A DNA stretch of 64,000 nt from Flavobacterium sp. FEMGT703F (GTDB lineage: Bacteria; Bacteroidota; Bacteroidia; Flavobacteriales; Flavobacteriaceae). Every line of letters starts with the position of its first letter. The first letter of the stretch is position 1. Below are positions 34,365-42,140 of this stretch, one piece after another. A program made the translations under genes and the position numbers. The stretch covers positions 248,001 to 312,000 of the forward strand of contig PGCN01000007.1 of the NCBI GenBank assembly GCA_002786385.1. The letters run 5' to 3'. The notes below the pieces were generated by a model. It did no database searches. It was given only the letters and a program-made list of their open reading frames with translations, and was not told the origin of the DNA.

Positions 34365-35828
34365 CTAATTTTTCACAGGAATGTTTGCTAAAATTTCCAA
34401 GAAAAACTTCCAAAATTTTTGAGACGATTTAATCGAAGCTCTTTCATCCGGACTGTGCGCACCGTGAATCGTCGGCCCGAAAGAAATCATATCCATTCCA
34501 GGGTAGTTAGTCCCTAAAATTCCACATTCCAATCCGGCATGACAAGCCACTACATTGGGTTTGGTTCCGTTTTGTTTTTCGTAAATATCGACCAAAACTT
34601 TTAAGATTTCCGAATTAACATTCGGTGTCCAACCCGGATAGCTGCCGCCGAATTCTACTTCGCAACCAAACAATTCGTATGCTGAACGCAAGCCATTGGC
34701 CAAATCCATTTTAGAACTTTCTACTGAGGAACGCGTCAAATTCTGAATCGAAATTTGTCCGTCTTTCACCACTACTCTAGCAATGTTGTTAGACGTTTCC
34801 ACCAAATCAGCCATATCGGCACTCATACGATATACGCCGTTATGAGCAGCATAAATCGAACGCAACAAACCTTCTTGCACACCTAAATCCATTACTTTCG
34901 CCGGTAAATCACTTTTTACAATTTCGATGGTTAAGTTGGGTTCTGTCGTTTTGAATTCGGTTTTGATATCGTTGATGATTTCTTGCATATCAAATACAAA
35001 TGCCTCATCATACATACCGGCTACAATCACTTTGGCCACACTTTCACGCGGTATCGCATTGCGCAAACTACCGCCATTGATTTCAGCAATTTGCAATCCG
35101 AAGTTTTCAAATCCATCAAACAACAAACGGTTCATAATTTTATTGGCATTCCCCAATCCTTTGTGAATGTCCATACCCGAGTGACCGCCATTCAAGCCTT
35201 TTACGGTAATGGTGTAACCCACAGAACCTTCCGGAGTTTCTTCCTCATGGTAAGTTCTGGTAGCCGTTACGTCGATACCACCGGCACAACCGATGTCGAT
35301 TTCATCGTCTTCTTCTGTATCTAAATTCAGTAGAATTTCCCCTTGTAAAATACCGCCTTTTAAGTTCAAAGCACCGGTCATTCCGGTTTCTTCATCTATG
35401 GTAAACAAGGCGTCAATAGCAGGATGCGGAATGTCTTTACTTTCTAAAACAGCCATAATCGCAGCTACACCTAATCCATTATCAGCGCCCAGAGTAGTTC
35501 CTTTGGCACGAACCCAATCGCCATCTACATACATATCGATGCCTTGGGTTAAGAAATCGAATTCGGTATCATTATTTTTTTGATGTACCATATCTAAGTG
35601 CCCTTGCAATACGATAGGTTTACGGTTTTCCATCCCAGGAGTAGCCGGTTTACGGATAATGACATTTCGGATATCATCTTCAAAAGTTTCTAATCCTAAA
35701 CTGTTTCCGAAATTTTTCATGAATTCTATGACGCGCTCTTCTTTTTTAGACGGACGCGGTACCGCATTTAAATCGGCAAACTTGTTCCAAAGGACTTTGG
35801 GTTCCAGGTTTCTGATGTCTTGGCTCAT
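34365..35828 (-). CDS. pepD: Aminoacyl-histidine dipeptidase (M20C)
   Basis: The 487-residue cytoplasmic metallopeptidase cleaves Xaa-His and other dipeptides. It shows the M20 pattern: the first metal His in VLQGHLDMVHQ, the bridging Asp in LGADNGLGVAA, the Glu pair in TIDEETGMTGAL, LLNLDTEEDD, and the late His in SFGPTIHGAHSPDERASI, with a lid domain between. Length is normal for PepD. An inverted pair of octamer arrays lies just upstream (35834-35939). Confidence 0.95.
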   Translation of the reverse strand: MSQDIRNLEPKVLWNKFADLNAVPRPSKKEERVIEFMKNFGNSLGLETFEDDIRNVIIRKPATPGMENRKPIVLQGHLDMVHQKNNDTEFDFLTQGIDMYVDGDWVRAKGTTLGADNGLGVAAIMAVLESKDIPHPAIDALFTIDEETGMTGALNLKGGILQGEILLNLDTEEDDEIDIGCAGGIDVTATRTYHEEETPEGSVGYTITVKGLNGGHSGMDIHKGLGNANKIMNRLLFDGFENFGLQIAEINGGSLRNAIPRESVAKVIVAGMYDEAFVFDMQEIINDIKTEFKTTEPNLTIEIVKSDLPAKVMDLGVQEGLLRSIYAAHNGVYRMSADMADLVETSNNIARVVVKDGQISIQNLTRSSVESSKMDLANGLRSAYELFGCEVEFGGSYPGWTPNVNSEILKVLVDIYEKQNGTKPNVVACHAGLECGILGTNYPGMDMISFGPTIHGAHSPDERASIKSSQKFWKFFLEILANIPVKN

Positions 35829-35833
35829 TTTTT

Positions 35834-35872
35834 AAGTTTCTAAGTTACTGAGGTTCTGAGTTACTGAGTTTT
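35834..35872. repeat. Octamer array, left arm of inverted pair
   Basis: Units AAGTTTC, TAAGTTAC, TGAGGTTC, TGAGTTAC, TGAGTTTT: the same TGAGTNNC theme as at 11251, here six bases upstream of the pepD start codon. Confidence 0.8.
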
Positions 35873-35899
35873 TTAGCCTCGTTATAAGCCACATAATAA

Positions 35900-35939
35900 C
35901 TTAGTTACTCAGCGACTCAGTCACTCAGCGACTCAGCTT
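35900..35939. repeat. Octamer array, right arm of inverted pair
   Basis: Units CTTAGTTA, CTCAGCGA, CTCAGTCA, CTCAGCGA, CTCAGCTT. These are the octamers of the left arm in the opposite orientation, 27 bases away, so the pair could fold into a long imperfect hairpin. Confidence 0.8.
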
Positions 35940-36008
35940 GGCAAAGTTACAAAGTTTAACTACTTTAGAAATTGATTTGTGATTATATTTACATTTTAAA
36001 AAGATACT

Positions 36009-37064
36009 TTGAAACGAAAATATATTCTTCCTTTGTTTTTGCTGATTCAGTTACTCTTGCTGAAAATATTAGCCTTTTTCCCGGAAACGGTGGAACGTTT
36101 TTACAGCAATGGGTTATACCTATGGCTATCAAAATGTTCGCGATGGATATTAGGCAGTATTCCTTTTTCTGTAGGCGATATTGTTTACAGTTTTGTGGGG
36201 TTTTATGCGTTATACTGGCTGTATAAAAATCGGAAAATACAATGGATAGTCAAGGTTTGGTCGATATTGAGTTTTGTGTCGGTAGCCTACTTTTTATTTC
36301 ATTTGCTATGGGCATTCAATTACTATAGAGTACCGTTGTTTGAAAAGATGAAAATCAAAAGAGAATACACCGAACAAGAATTGGTGTTGTTCACAGAAAA
36401 ATTGATTACCCAAACGAATGCTGTTCACATAGCCATCACCAAAGACCGTTTAAAAAAGGTTGTTAATCCTTACAGTCAGGACAGCATTTTTAAACTGACC
36501 CAAAACGGTTACGATCAACTAGCGAAAGAACACGCCTATTTTGAATATAAAATCCCAAGCCAAAAAAAATCGCTATTGAGTTTACCCTTAACTTACATGG
36601 GATTTGGCGGTTACTTGAATCCGTTTACCAACGAAGCGCAAGTCAATGACAAGTTGCCGATGTACGGTTTTCCGAATGTAGTTTGCCACGAAATGGCGCA
36701 TCAAATTGGTTTTGGCAGCGAAAGCGAATGCAACTTCATTGGTTTTTTAGCCGGCGTTAAAAACGAAGATTTGTATTTTCAGTACTCGGCTTTATCCAAT
36801 GCTTTACGTTACTGTATGTCGAACATAGGAATGAAAAACGAAAAAGAATTCGACCGATTAAAGGTAAAAATCAATCCGGGTATCATTAAAAATTACCAAG
36901 AAAGCGAAACCTTTTGGCAACAATACGATACTTTTATTGACAAGGCTTTTCATGCTTTTTACGACCAATATTTAAAGTCAAACCAACAAGAAGAAGGCAT
37001 TGACAATTATAGTAAATTTGTGGATTTATTGGTGAATTATTATAAAGGAAAAGAAGTACAATAA
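36009..37064 (+). CDS. DUF3810 protein, membrane-anchored HExxH putative metallopeptidase
   Basis: The 351-residue protein starts at TTG and has N-terminal membrane helices (about 6-26, 45-70 and 78-102) followed by an extracytoplasmic domain. The domain contains HEMAHQIGF, an HExxH zinc-peptidase motif, with a downstream SESECNFIGF whose Glu could be the third zinc ligand. This is the DUF3810 family, whose substrate is unknown. No ATG precedes the first helix, and the start context TACTTTG just before it offers no other option. The stop codon is directly next to the stop of the converging sigma-factor gene. Confidence 0.85.
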   Translation: MKRKYILPLFLLIQLLLLKILAFFPETVERFYSNGLYLWLSKCSRWILGSIPFSVGDIVYSFVGFYALYWLYKNRKIQWIVKVWSILSFVSVAYFLFHLLWAFNYYRVPLFEKMKIKREYTEQELVLFTEKLITQTNAVHIAITKDRLKKVVNPYSQDSIFKLTQNGYDQLAKEHAYFEYKIPSQKKSLLSLPLTYMGFGGYLNPFTNEAQVNDKLPMYGFPNVVCHEMAHQIGFGSESECNFIGFLAGVKNEDLYFQYSALSNALRYCMSNIGMKNEKEFDRLKVKINPGIIKNYQESETFWQQYDTFIDKAFHAFYDQYLKSNQQEEGIDNYSKFVDLLVNYYKGKEVQ

Positions 37065-37637
37065 CTAATATTTTCCACAAATTCGACAATCCTCTTTTTC
37101 CTGATGCTCGCCTACTAAAAAGCCTTTGTCATTTAACCGATAATGGCAACATTCCATAAAACCCTCCTGCAACAATCTTCTTCCTCTTTGTATACGAGAT
37201 TTTACAGCCGGTAATGTCATCTTAAGAATTTCAGCCACTTCTGCCTGTTTTTTTCCGTTAATTTCACTTTGGATTAAGGGTTCCCGATACAATTCCGGCA
37301 AATTTTTAATCATTGGCAATAAACAACTCATCGGACTTTGGTGTTCGTCAGTGGTAGCTTCTTCAGACAAATTGCCATCCAAAGACATGTTGGTAGGTTT
37401 TGCAAAATGATTCATTACCGTATTGTAAGCTATACTAAAAATCCAAGAGCGTAAACTTTCTGTTTTTTGTACTTTCTGCAGATTGAGATGTACCTTGATA
37501 AATACTTCTTGTAATAAATCATTAGTCATTTCCGAATCTTTGACTTTGCTTCTGATGTAGCGCTTTACTTCGGTTGAATAGCTATTCCAAACTTCTTCTG
37601 AAGTCAATGATGTTGGTATGCCTTTTGTTGTTTTCAT
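37065..37637 (-). CDS. sigZ: ECF-type RNA polymerase sigma factor (SigZ-like) with Cys-rich tail
   Basis: The 190-residue protein has sigma region 2 (about 18-85; DLLQEVFIKVHLNL and ESLRSWIFSIAYNTVMNHF) and region 4 (about 105-160; LPELYREPLIQSEING, QAEVAEILKMTLPAVKSRIQRGRRLL). A C-terminal extension carries CCH and, 21 residues on, CRIC, which could bind a metal or form disulfides. The layout fits SigZ of Bacteroidota and Bacillus. No anti-sigma factor is adjacent. Immediately upstream in the same direction is a 33-residue Cys-rich peptide gene with its own terminator. The upstream sequence has TATCTTTA on the minus strand (near 37650), a near-consensus -7 element. Confidence 0.85.
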   Translation of the reverse strand: MKTTKGIPTSLTSEEVWNSYSTEVKRYIRSKVKDSEMTNDLLQEVFIKVHLNLQKVQKTESLRSWIFSIAYNTVMNHFAKPTNMSLDGNLSEEATTDEHQSPMSCLLPMIKNLPELYREPLIQSEINGKKQAEVAEILKMTLPAVKSRIQRGRRLLQEGFMECCHYRLNDKGFLVGEHQEKEDCRICGKY

Positions 37638-37661
37638 AATGATTTTGATAAATAAAGATAC

Positions 37662-37694
37662 AAAATAAAACCCAACCCTTTTAGAGGTTGGGTT
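37662..37694 (-). terminator. Terminator between the Cys-rich peptide gene and sigZ
   Basis: AACCCAACC (37669-37677) and GGTTGGGTT (37686-37694) form a nine-base stem; on the minus strand it is followed by TTTTATTTTG. It lies directly after the stop of the peptide gene. Confidence 0.8.
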
Positions 37695-37699
37695 GCTTT

Positions 37700-37801
37700 T
37701 TATTTACAACTTTGACAGCTACAATTTGTACATTGACAGTTAACACAATTACATGTCTCGCCGTTAGCACATCCACAATTATTTGATTTTTTTGTTCTCA
37801 T
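37700..37801 (-). CDS. 33-residue Cys-rich metallothionein-like peptide
   Basis: This short open frame encodes 33 residues, nine of them Cys, in the pattern CxC-x5-CxC-x2-CxC-x2-CxC-x2-C after a basic start (MRTKKSNN). There are no aromatic residues and no His. Such a layout is typical of metallothioneins, which bind Cu(I), Zn or Cd as thiolate clusters, although it is shorter than known bacterial SmtA/BmtA proteins. Support for a real gene: ATG start, stop directly before a strong terminator, and a composition that non-coding DNA would hardly produce. It sits 62 bases upstream of the SigZ-like gene on the same strand. Metal binding is inference. Confidence 0.7.
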   Translation of the reverse strand: MRTKKSNNCGCANGETCNCVNCQCTNCSCQSCK

Positions 37802-38184
37802 GATAATTAAATTTTTAATGTTTCTATCAGTAAGACCGGAAAGATTCGAAAAAGATGCAGGAATTGTGATTTTTATTTTCAGAGAAGAAGAAAATGAGCA
37901 ATTCTGAAGGGTTTAGCAGTTAGTATTTTGCTGCGCAACATCCTTCAAAGCGCACTTGAGACTTAGATTGAAAAAATGTAAAAATAAACAGGCCTCATTT
38001 GAGGTAATGATGTATGAGAACCAAAGAAATCATGACTCGCCCGAAGATAAAGTTTGACAAATGCTCAACTTTGCTTCTTTAAATCAGTCAAATTAATGTC
38101 AATCATTTTATTTGAATAAATTATTAATTCTTATTGTGGGTTTGTATTAGAAAAAAAAATACCATAACTTTCAAAAAAAAAATT
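37802..38184. other. Intergenic region between the Cys-rich peptide gene and the H-NOX gene
   Basis: About 380 bases without a gene. It should hold the divergent promoters of both units, though I see no perfect TAnnTTTG. One copy of the TGCTGCGCAACATCC repeat lies at 37929-37951. Nothing else is recognisable. Confidence 0.6.
37929..37951. repeat. TGCTGCGCAACATCC repeat, copy 1
   Basis: A 23-base sequence that recurs at 40310-40332 with one mismatch. The hairpin that follows is perfect in the other copy and imperfect here. Confidence 0.7.
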
Positions 38185-38730
38185 ATGCATGGAGTAGTAA
38201 ATCAATCCATTGAAGGTTTAATTATTGAACGATTCGGAAAAGATAAATGGGAAGAAATTTTGATTGCTGCAAATTGTCAAAACAGCACTTTTTACAACAA
38301 TCAAAATTATCCTGACAGCACAACATACGATTTAGCTATTAATGCTTCTAAAATATTGAATATTGAACTTAACGATATTTTATTCGAGTTTGGCAAATAT
38401 TGGGTTCTTACCATTGCAAAACAAAAATACGAAGTTTTATTGCGTTCAACAGGTGATGATTTATTCGAATTTTTAATTCAACTCCCCAATTTTCATAGTC
38501 GGGTAATGCTATATTATCCTAATATAGTCCCTCCCGAATTTAAAGTCAATCAATTAAACGCCAACACCATACACCTACACTATTATTCTAAAAGACCTAG
38601 CTTATTTCCTTTTGTATCCGGTATTTTAGAAGGTTTGAAAATATTTTTTGCCACTCATTGTACTGTAAAAATGATTGAATCAGGAGAAGAGAAGGGATAT
38701 CATAAAAATGTTTTTGAACTTGTTTTTTAA
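38185..38730 (+). CDS. H-NOX haem-based gas sensor
   Basis: The 181-residue protein is a stand-alone H-NOX (haem nitric oxide/oxygen binding) domain. It has MHGVVNQSIEGLIIERFG at the start, the proximal haem ligand His104 in LPNFHSRV, the conserved YP-N-VPPEF segment whose Pro distorts haem, and the propionate-binding Tyr133-x-Ser135-x-Arg137 (YYSKRPS). I place the start at ATG 38185; the longer frame adds 17 residues with no family match. The next genes are an H-NOX-associated kinase and a receiver protein, so it should sense NO and control that kinase. The distal pocket lacks an obvious Tyr, consistent with NO rather than oxygen. Confidence 0.92.
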   Translation: MHGVVNQSIEGLIIERFGKDKWEEILIAANCQNSTFYNNQNYPDSTTYDLAINASKILNIELNDILFEFGKYWVLTIAKQKYEVLLRSTGDDLFEFLIQLPNFHSRVMLYYPNIVPPEFKVNQLNANTIHLHYYSKRPSLFPFVSGILEGLKIFFATHCTVKMIESGEEKGYHKNVFELVF

Positions 38731-38750
38731 TTTGCTACCATGTAAAATTT

Positions 38751-39872
38751 ATGCTTACTTTAAAAAAGCTTTTTCCATTTTTTTTGCGGCTTGATAAATC
38801 CCTGCACATCATAGAGCGAGGACCTAGTATGGGAAAGCTGTTGGATGATACAGGAAAATTTGAAGACCATTTCCGATTTATACGCCCTAACTTTGGGATT
38901 GACTACACTTTTAATTCTATTCTTGATTTCAGCAATCAAGTATTCATAATAGAATTAAAAAACAAACCTACCCCTATTCGCTTTAAAGGGCAATTCATTA
39001 TACATCATGAGTTTGAAGATGAACTTTGGTTTTGTGGTTCTCCATGGCTAATTGCCGTGGAAAACCTGCATGAAAACAAGCTGTTTGTAACAGATTTTGC
39101 CTTGCACGATACAGCAATAGATACCATTTTAATGATGAATCAAAATTTACTATCAATGGAAGATAGTAATAAAATGATTGAAGACCTACGATTAAAAAAT
39201 GAAACTCTGGAAAAAATTAATGAACGGTTAGATTCAATTATTTATGCAATAACACATGATTTTAGAGCTCCTTTGTTAGCGAGTATCGGTTTGTTACAAT
39301 TAACTGATGAAATAGTAACTGAACAACTTCCTGATGTATTATATACCTTAAAAAAATTAGACCAAACCATCATAAATCTCAATGAACTTGCCAAAAATGA
39401 TAAAATAAACCCTATCTTCTCTTGTGTTAACATTCAGGAACTGGTTAATGAAATTTACAAAAATTATCAAATCATCTTTAAAACCGAAATTCCACTTAAA
39501 CTAACAATTTTTCAAGATGTCCCTCTTGTCACTGATAATTTTCGAATTCGAACTATTCTGAGTAATTTAATCTCTAATGCGATCAAATATTCCAATCCCG
39601 AAAAAAATCCTTTGACTACAATTACAGTTCATATAAAACCAGAGGTGTTTACCTTTGAAATTAGTGACAACGGAGAAGGGATTGATCCAAAAAACCTAAA
39701 AAACATTTTTAAACTATTTTTTAGAGGCTCTGTAAAATCAGAAGGTAGTGGAATCGGACTATATGTTACAAAAGAAATGGTTCAACTTTTGAAAGGAAGT
39801 TTATTGGTTGAGTCAGAAAAAAATGTTGGCTCAACTTTTACCCTATCTTTACCCAACTATAAAATAACCTAA
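38751..39872 (+). CDS. H-NOX-associated histidine kinase (HNOBA domain)
   Basis: The 373-residue soluble kinase begins with a HNOBA sensor-associated domain (about 5-130; LFPFFLRLDKSLHIIERGPSM, FKGQFIIHHEFEDELWFCGSPWL), which is the usual interaction partner of H-NOX. A coiled coil (about 135-165) leads to the HisKA domain with His169 in ITHDFRAPLLA and a HATPase domain (NLISNAIKYSN, DNGEGIDP, GSGIGLYV). It follows the H-NOX gene by 20 bases. Binding of NO to H-NOX would alter autophosphorylation, as in other HnoK systems. Confidence 0.9.
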   Translation: MLTLKKLFPFFLRLDKSLHIIERGPSMGKLLDDTGKFEDHFRFIRPNFGIDYTFNSILDFSNQVFIIELKNKPTPIRFKGQFIIHHEFEDELWFCGSPWLIAVENLHENKLFVTDFALHDTAIDTILMMNQNLLSMEDSNKMIEDLRLKNETLEKINERLDSIIYAITHDFRAPLLASIGLLQLTDEIVTEQLPDVLYTLKKLDQTIINLNELAKNDKINPIFSCVNIQELVNEIYKNYQIIFKTEIPLKLTIFQDVPLVTDNFRIRTILSNLISNAIKYSNPEKNPLTTITVHIKPEVFTFEISDNGEGIDPKNLKNIFKLFFRGSVKSEGSGIGLYVTKEMVQLLKGSLLVESEKNVGSTFTLSLPNYKIT

Positions 39873-39873
39873 A

Positions 39874-40260
39874 GTGAAAAAAATAAATTTTATCATCATC
39901 GACGATGACTATATTTTCTTAAGATTAGGTAAAATGTACCTTGAAAAAGGAAATTGCACCTCAACTGTAACCCTTTACAATGATGCAAAAATTGCCCTTG
40001 AAACTATTGGAAGTCAACTTGAAAAATTAGAAGACACTACTGTAATTTTTTTGGATTTAAATATGCCAGTGGTAAATGGTTTTGACTTTTTAGATGAAAT
40101 CCAAAAAAAACCTAATGCCTTTTCGGATAAATTGAGCATTTACATTATGAGTTCCTCAGTTAATTTTAATGATATAGAACGAGTTAAAAACTACAAGATT
40201 GTAGAGAAGTTCCTCAACAAACCAATTAACAAAGAAATAGTAGATTCCATTTGTAACTAG
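39874..40260 (+). CDS. Single-domain response regulator of the H-NOX system
   Basis: The 128-residue protein is a receiver domain alone: acidic pair IIDDDY, phospho-acceptor Asp61 in FLDLNMPVVNGF, the Ser/Thr switch in IMSSSV and Lys in FLNKPI. It has no DNA-binding or enzymatic output, so it acts by protein contact, as in CheY-like or phosphorelay roles. It begins with GTG one base after the kinase stop codon, giving tight translational coupling. Confidence 0.9.
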   Translation: MKKINFIIIDDDYIFLRLGKMYLEKGNCTSTVTLYNDAKIALETIGSQLEKLEDTTVIFLDLNMPVVNGFDFLDEIQKKPNAFSDKLSIYIMSSSVNFNDIERVKNYKIVEKFLNKPINKEIVDSICN

Positions 40261-40309
40261 TCGTCAAATTAGCTAATACTTGTTTTATTTAAAGTGAACT
40301 TTAGGATTC

Positions 40310-40342
40310 TGCTGCGCAACATCCATCAAAGCTACGCTTTGA
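40310..40342. repeat. TGCTGCGCAACATCC repeat, copy 2
   Basis: The 23-base sequence of 37929 with one mismatch (40310-40332), extended by a perfect hairpin TCAAAGC-TAC-GCTTTGA (40326-40342). It lies just after the H-NOX operon. Confidence 0.7.
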
Positions 40343-40348
40343 AAATGA

Positions 40349-40400
40349 AACAACCCGAAAAAAATATCCAAGTTTATTTGATTATTTTTTTCGGGTTGTT
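40349..40400. terminator. Large inverted repeat between the H-NOX operon and the tRNA genes
   Basis: An 18-base perfect stem (AACAACCCGAAAAAAATA with its complement at 40383-40400) and 16-base loop. Its A/T-rich inner part makes it a likely terminator for the tRNA operon on the minus strand and for the H-NOX operon on the plus strand. Confidence 0.65.
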
Positions 40401-40411
40401 ACATTTATTCG

Positions 40412-40485
40412 TGATCTCAGAAGGATTCGAACCTTCGACCTACTGCTTAGAAGGCAGTTGCTCTATCCAGCTGAGCTATGAGACC
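40412..40485 (-). tRNA. tRNA-Arg (anticodon TCT)
   Basis: 74 bases fold as a cloverleaf: acceptor stem GGTCTCA with TGAGATC, D arm AGCTCAGCTGGATAGAGC, anticodon loop CTTCTAA reading TCT, and T arm GGTTCGAATCC. Last gene of the three-tRNA operon. CCA is not encoded. Confidence 0.95.
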
Positions 40486-40511
40486 ATGCAAAGAAAATGT
40501 CTTGAAAATTG

Positions 40512-40586
40512 TCGGGGTGGCAGGATTCGAACCTGCGACCTCCTGGTCCCAAACCAGGCGCGATGACCGGGCTACGCTACACCCCG
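40512..40586 (-). tRNA. tRNA-Pro (anticodon TGG)
   Basis: 75 bases with acceptor stem CGGGGTG/CACCCCG, anticodon loop TTTGGGA reading TGG and T loop TTCGAAT. Middle gene of the cluster. Confidence 0.95.
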
Positions 40587-40590
40587 AGAG

Positions 40591-40674
40591 CGGAGAGACA
40601 GGGACTCGAACCCTGGCGACGGTTACCCGTCGACAGATTAGCAATCTGCTCCGTTACCACTCCGGCACCTCTCC
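40591..40674 (-). tRNA. tRNA-Ser (anticodon GCT)
   Basis: 84 bases with acceptor stem GGAGAGG/TCTCTCC (one G-U pair), anticodon loop TTGCTAA reading GCT, a long variable arm typical of tRNA-Ser (CGACGGGTAACCGTCG) and discriminator G. First gene of the cluster. Confidence 0.95.
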
Positions 40675-40718
40675 TAAAATTTCCAATATTGTAAAAGAAC
40701 ATTTTCTTTAAGCGGTTG

Positions 40719-40749
40719 CAAATGTAATTTATCATTCTATAATTTACAA
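40719..40749 (-). promoter_or_regulatory. Promoter of the tRNA cluster
   Basis: On the minus strand TTG (complement of 40747-40749) and TACATTTG (complement of 40719-40726) are 20 bases apart, 44 bases before tRNA-Ser. Confidence 0.7.
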
Positions 40750-40893
40750 CTATTTCATTTCTTTTTTTAGCATTTCAAGTAAATTATTCCAAAATAACTT
40801 CACTATCAATGCACTACAAAATCGATAATTCTTGCAAAGCGTTGCACACAAAGATTTATTGGGCTTACAATTCATTATTTTACAATAAAAGTT

Positions 40894-40901
40894 TAGATTT
40901 G
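40894..40901 (+). promoter_or_regulatory. -7 promoter element of the thiolase gene
   Basis: TAGATTTG, 57 bases before the ATG at 40959. It is the same octamer as at the two TonB receptor loci, but no palindrome is nearby. Confidence 0.5.
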
Positions 40902-40958
40902 CAAGGCAAACACTCTAGGTAAAGTTCACACTTGCCGAGAGACAAACAACTAAACATC

Positions 40959-42137
40959 ATGAGTAAAAAAGTAGTTATCGTATCAGCTGTGAGAACTCCT
41001 ATCGGAAGTTTTATGGGAAGTTTATCCACTGTGACTGCCACACAATTAGGTGCCGCTGCCATCAAAGGCGCCTTAAATAAAATCAATTTAGATCCAACTT
41101 TAGTAGATGAAGTATTAATGGGTAATGTAGTACAAGCCGGCGTTGGCCAGGCTCCTGCTACTCAAGCCGCTATTTTCTCAGGTATGCCCAATACTGTTCC
41201 TACTACTACTGTAAATAAAGTATGTGCTTCCGGCATGAAAGCCGTAATGCAAGGTGCACAAGCCATCATGACCGGTGATGCCGAAATCGTTGTGGCCGGT
41301 GGTATGGAAAACATGAGTTTGATTCCACATTATGTGCATTTGAGAAACGGCGTGAAATTCGGTCCAACCACTATGGTTGACGGTATGCAGAAAGACGGTT
41401 TAACCGATGCTTACGACAACAATGCTATGGGTGTTTGTGCCGATTTGTGCGCTTCAGAATATGGTATTACCAGAGAAGAACAAGATGCTTTTGCTATCCA
41501 ATCTTACGAGCGTTCTGCTAAAGCTTGGGCAGAAGGTAAGTTTGACAACGAAGTAGTTCCGGTAGAAATTCCGCAACGTCGAGGCGAGCCGATTGTATTT
41601 GCTAGAGATGAAGAATTCACCAACGTGAAATTAGATAAAATCCCGGCCTTAAATCCTGTGTTTACTAAAGACGGAACTGTAACGGCGGCCAATGCTTCTA
41701 CTATTAATGACGGTGCTGCAGCTTTAGTTTTAATGAGTGAAGAAAAAGCACAAGCTTTAGGCTTAAAACCATTGGCTTATATCAAATCCTACGCTGATGC
41801 CGCTCAGGAACCAAAATGGTTTACCACCGCACCAGCCAAAGCGTTGCCAAAAGCCTTAGACAAAGCCGGAATTTCGATAGCCGATGTAGACTATTTCGAG
41901 TTCAACGAAGCTTTCGCAGTGGTTGGTTTGGCTAATGCTAAAATCTTAGGCTTAGACAACAATAAAATCAATGTGAACGGTGGTGCTGTTTCTTTAGGAC
42001 ATCCGCTGGGGTGTTCAGGAGCCAGAATCATTGTAACTCTTATTAATGTATTAGAGCAAAACAATGCTAAAATCGGAGCAGCAGCTATCTGTAACGGTGG
42101 CGGTGGCGCTTCTGCTATTGTAATCGAAAGAGCTTAA
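40959..42137 (+). CDS. Acetyl-CoA C-acetyltransferase (thiolase)
   Basis: The 392-residue enzyme condenses two acetyl-CoA or cleaves acetoacetyl-CoA (biosynthetic or degradative thiolase II type). Motifs: the acylated Cys89 in NKVCASGMKAVMQGAQ, the GGMENMS loop, FNEAFAV, the catalytic His in GGAVSLGHPLGCSGAR and the second Cys in CNGGGGASA. The start is ATG 40959. With the HMG-CoA lyase it could serve acetoacetate metabolism. Which chain length is preferred cannot be read with certainty. Confidence 0.95.
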   Translation: MSKKVVIVSAVRTPIGSFMGSLSTVTATQLGAAAIKGALNKINLDPTLVDEVLMGNVVQAGVGQAPATQAAIFSGMPNTVPTTTVNKVCASGMKAVMQGAQAIMTGDAEIVVAGGMENMSLIPHYVHLRNGVKFGPTTMVDGMQKDGLTDAYDNNAMGVCADLCASEYGITREEQDAFAIQSYERSAKAWAEGKFDNEVVPVEIPQRRGEPIVFARDEEFTNVKLDKIPALNPVFTKDGTVTAANASTINDGAAALVLMSEEKAQALGLKPLAYIKSYADAAQEPKWFTTAPAKALPKALDKAGISIADVDYFEFNEAFAVVGLANAKILGLDNNKINVNGGAVSLGHPLGCSGARIIVTLINVLEQNNAKIGAAAICNGGGGASAIVIERA

Positions 42138-42140
42138 AAA

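Noticed and set aside
40294..40711. Open frames across the tRNA cluster, giving peptides such as SGWQDSNLRPPGP
   Set aside because: They are antisense readings of tRNA genes, a well-known annotation artefact.
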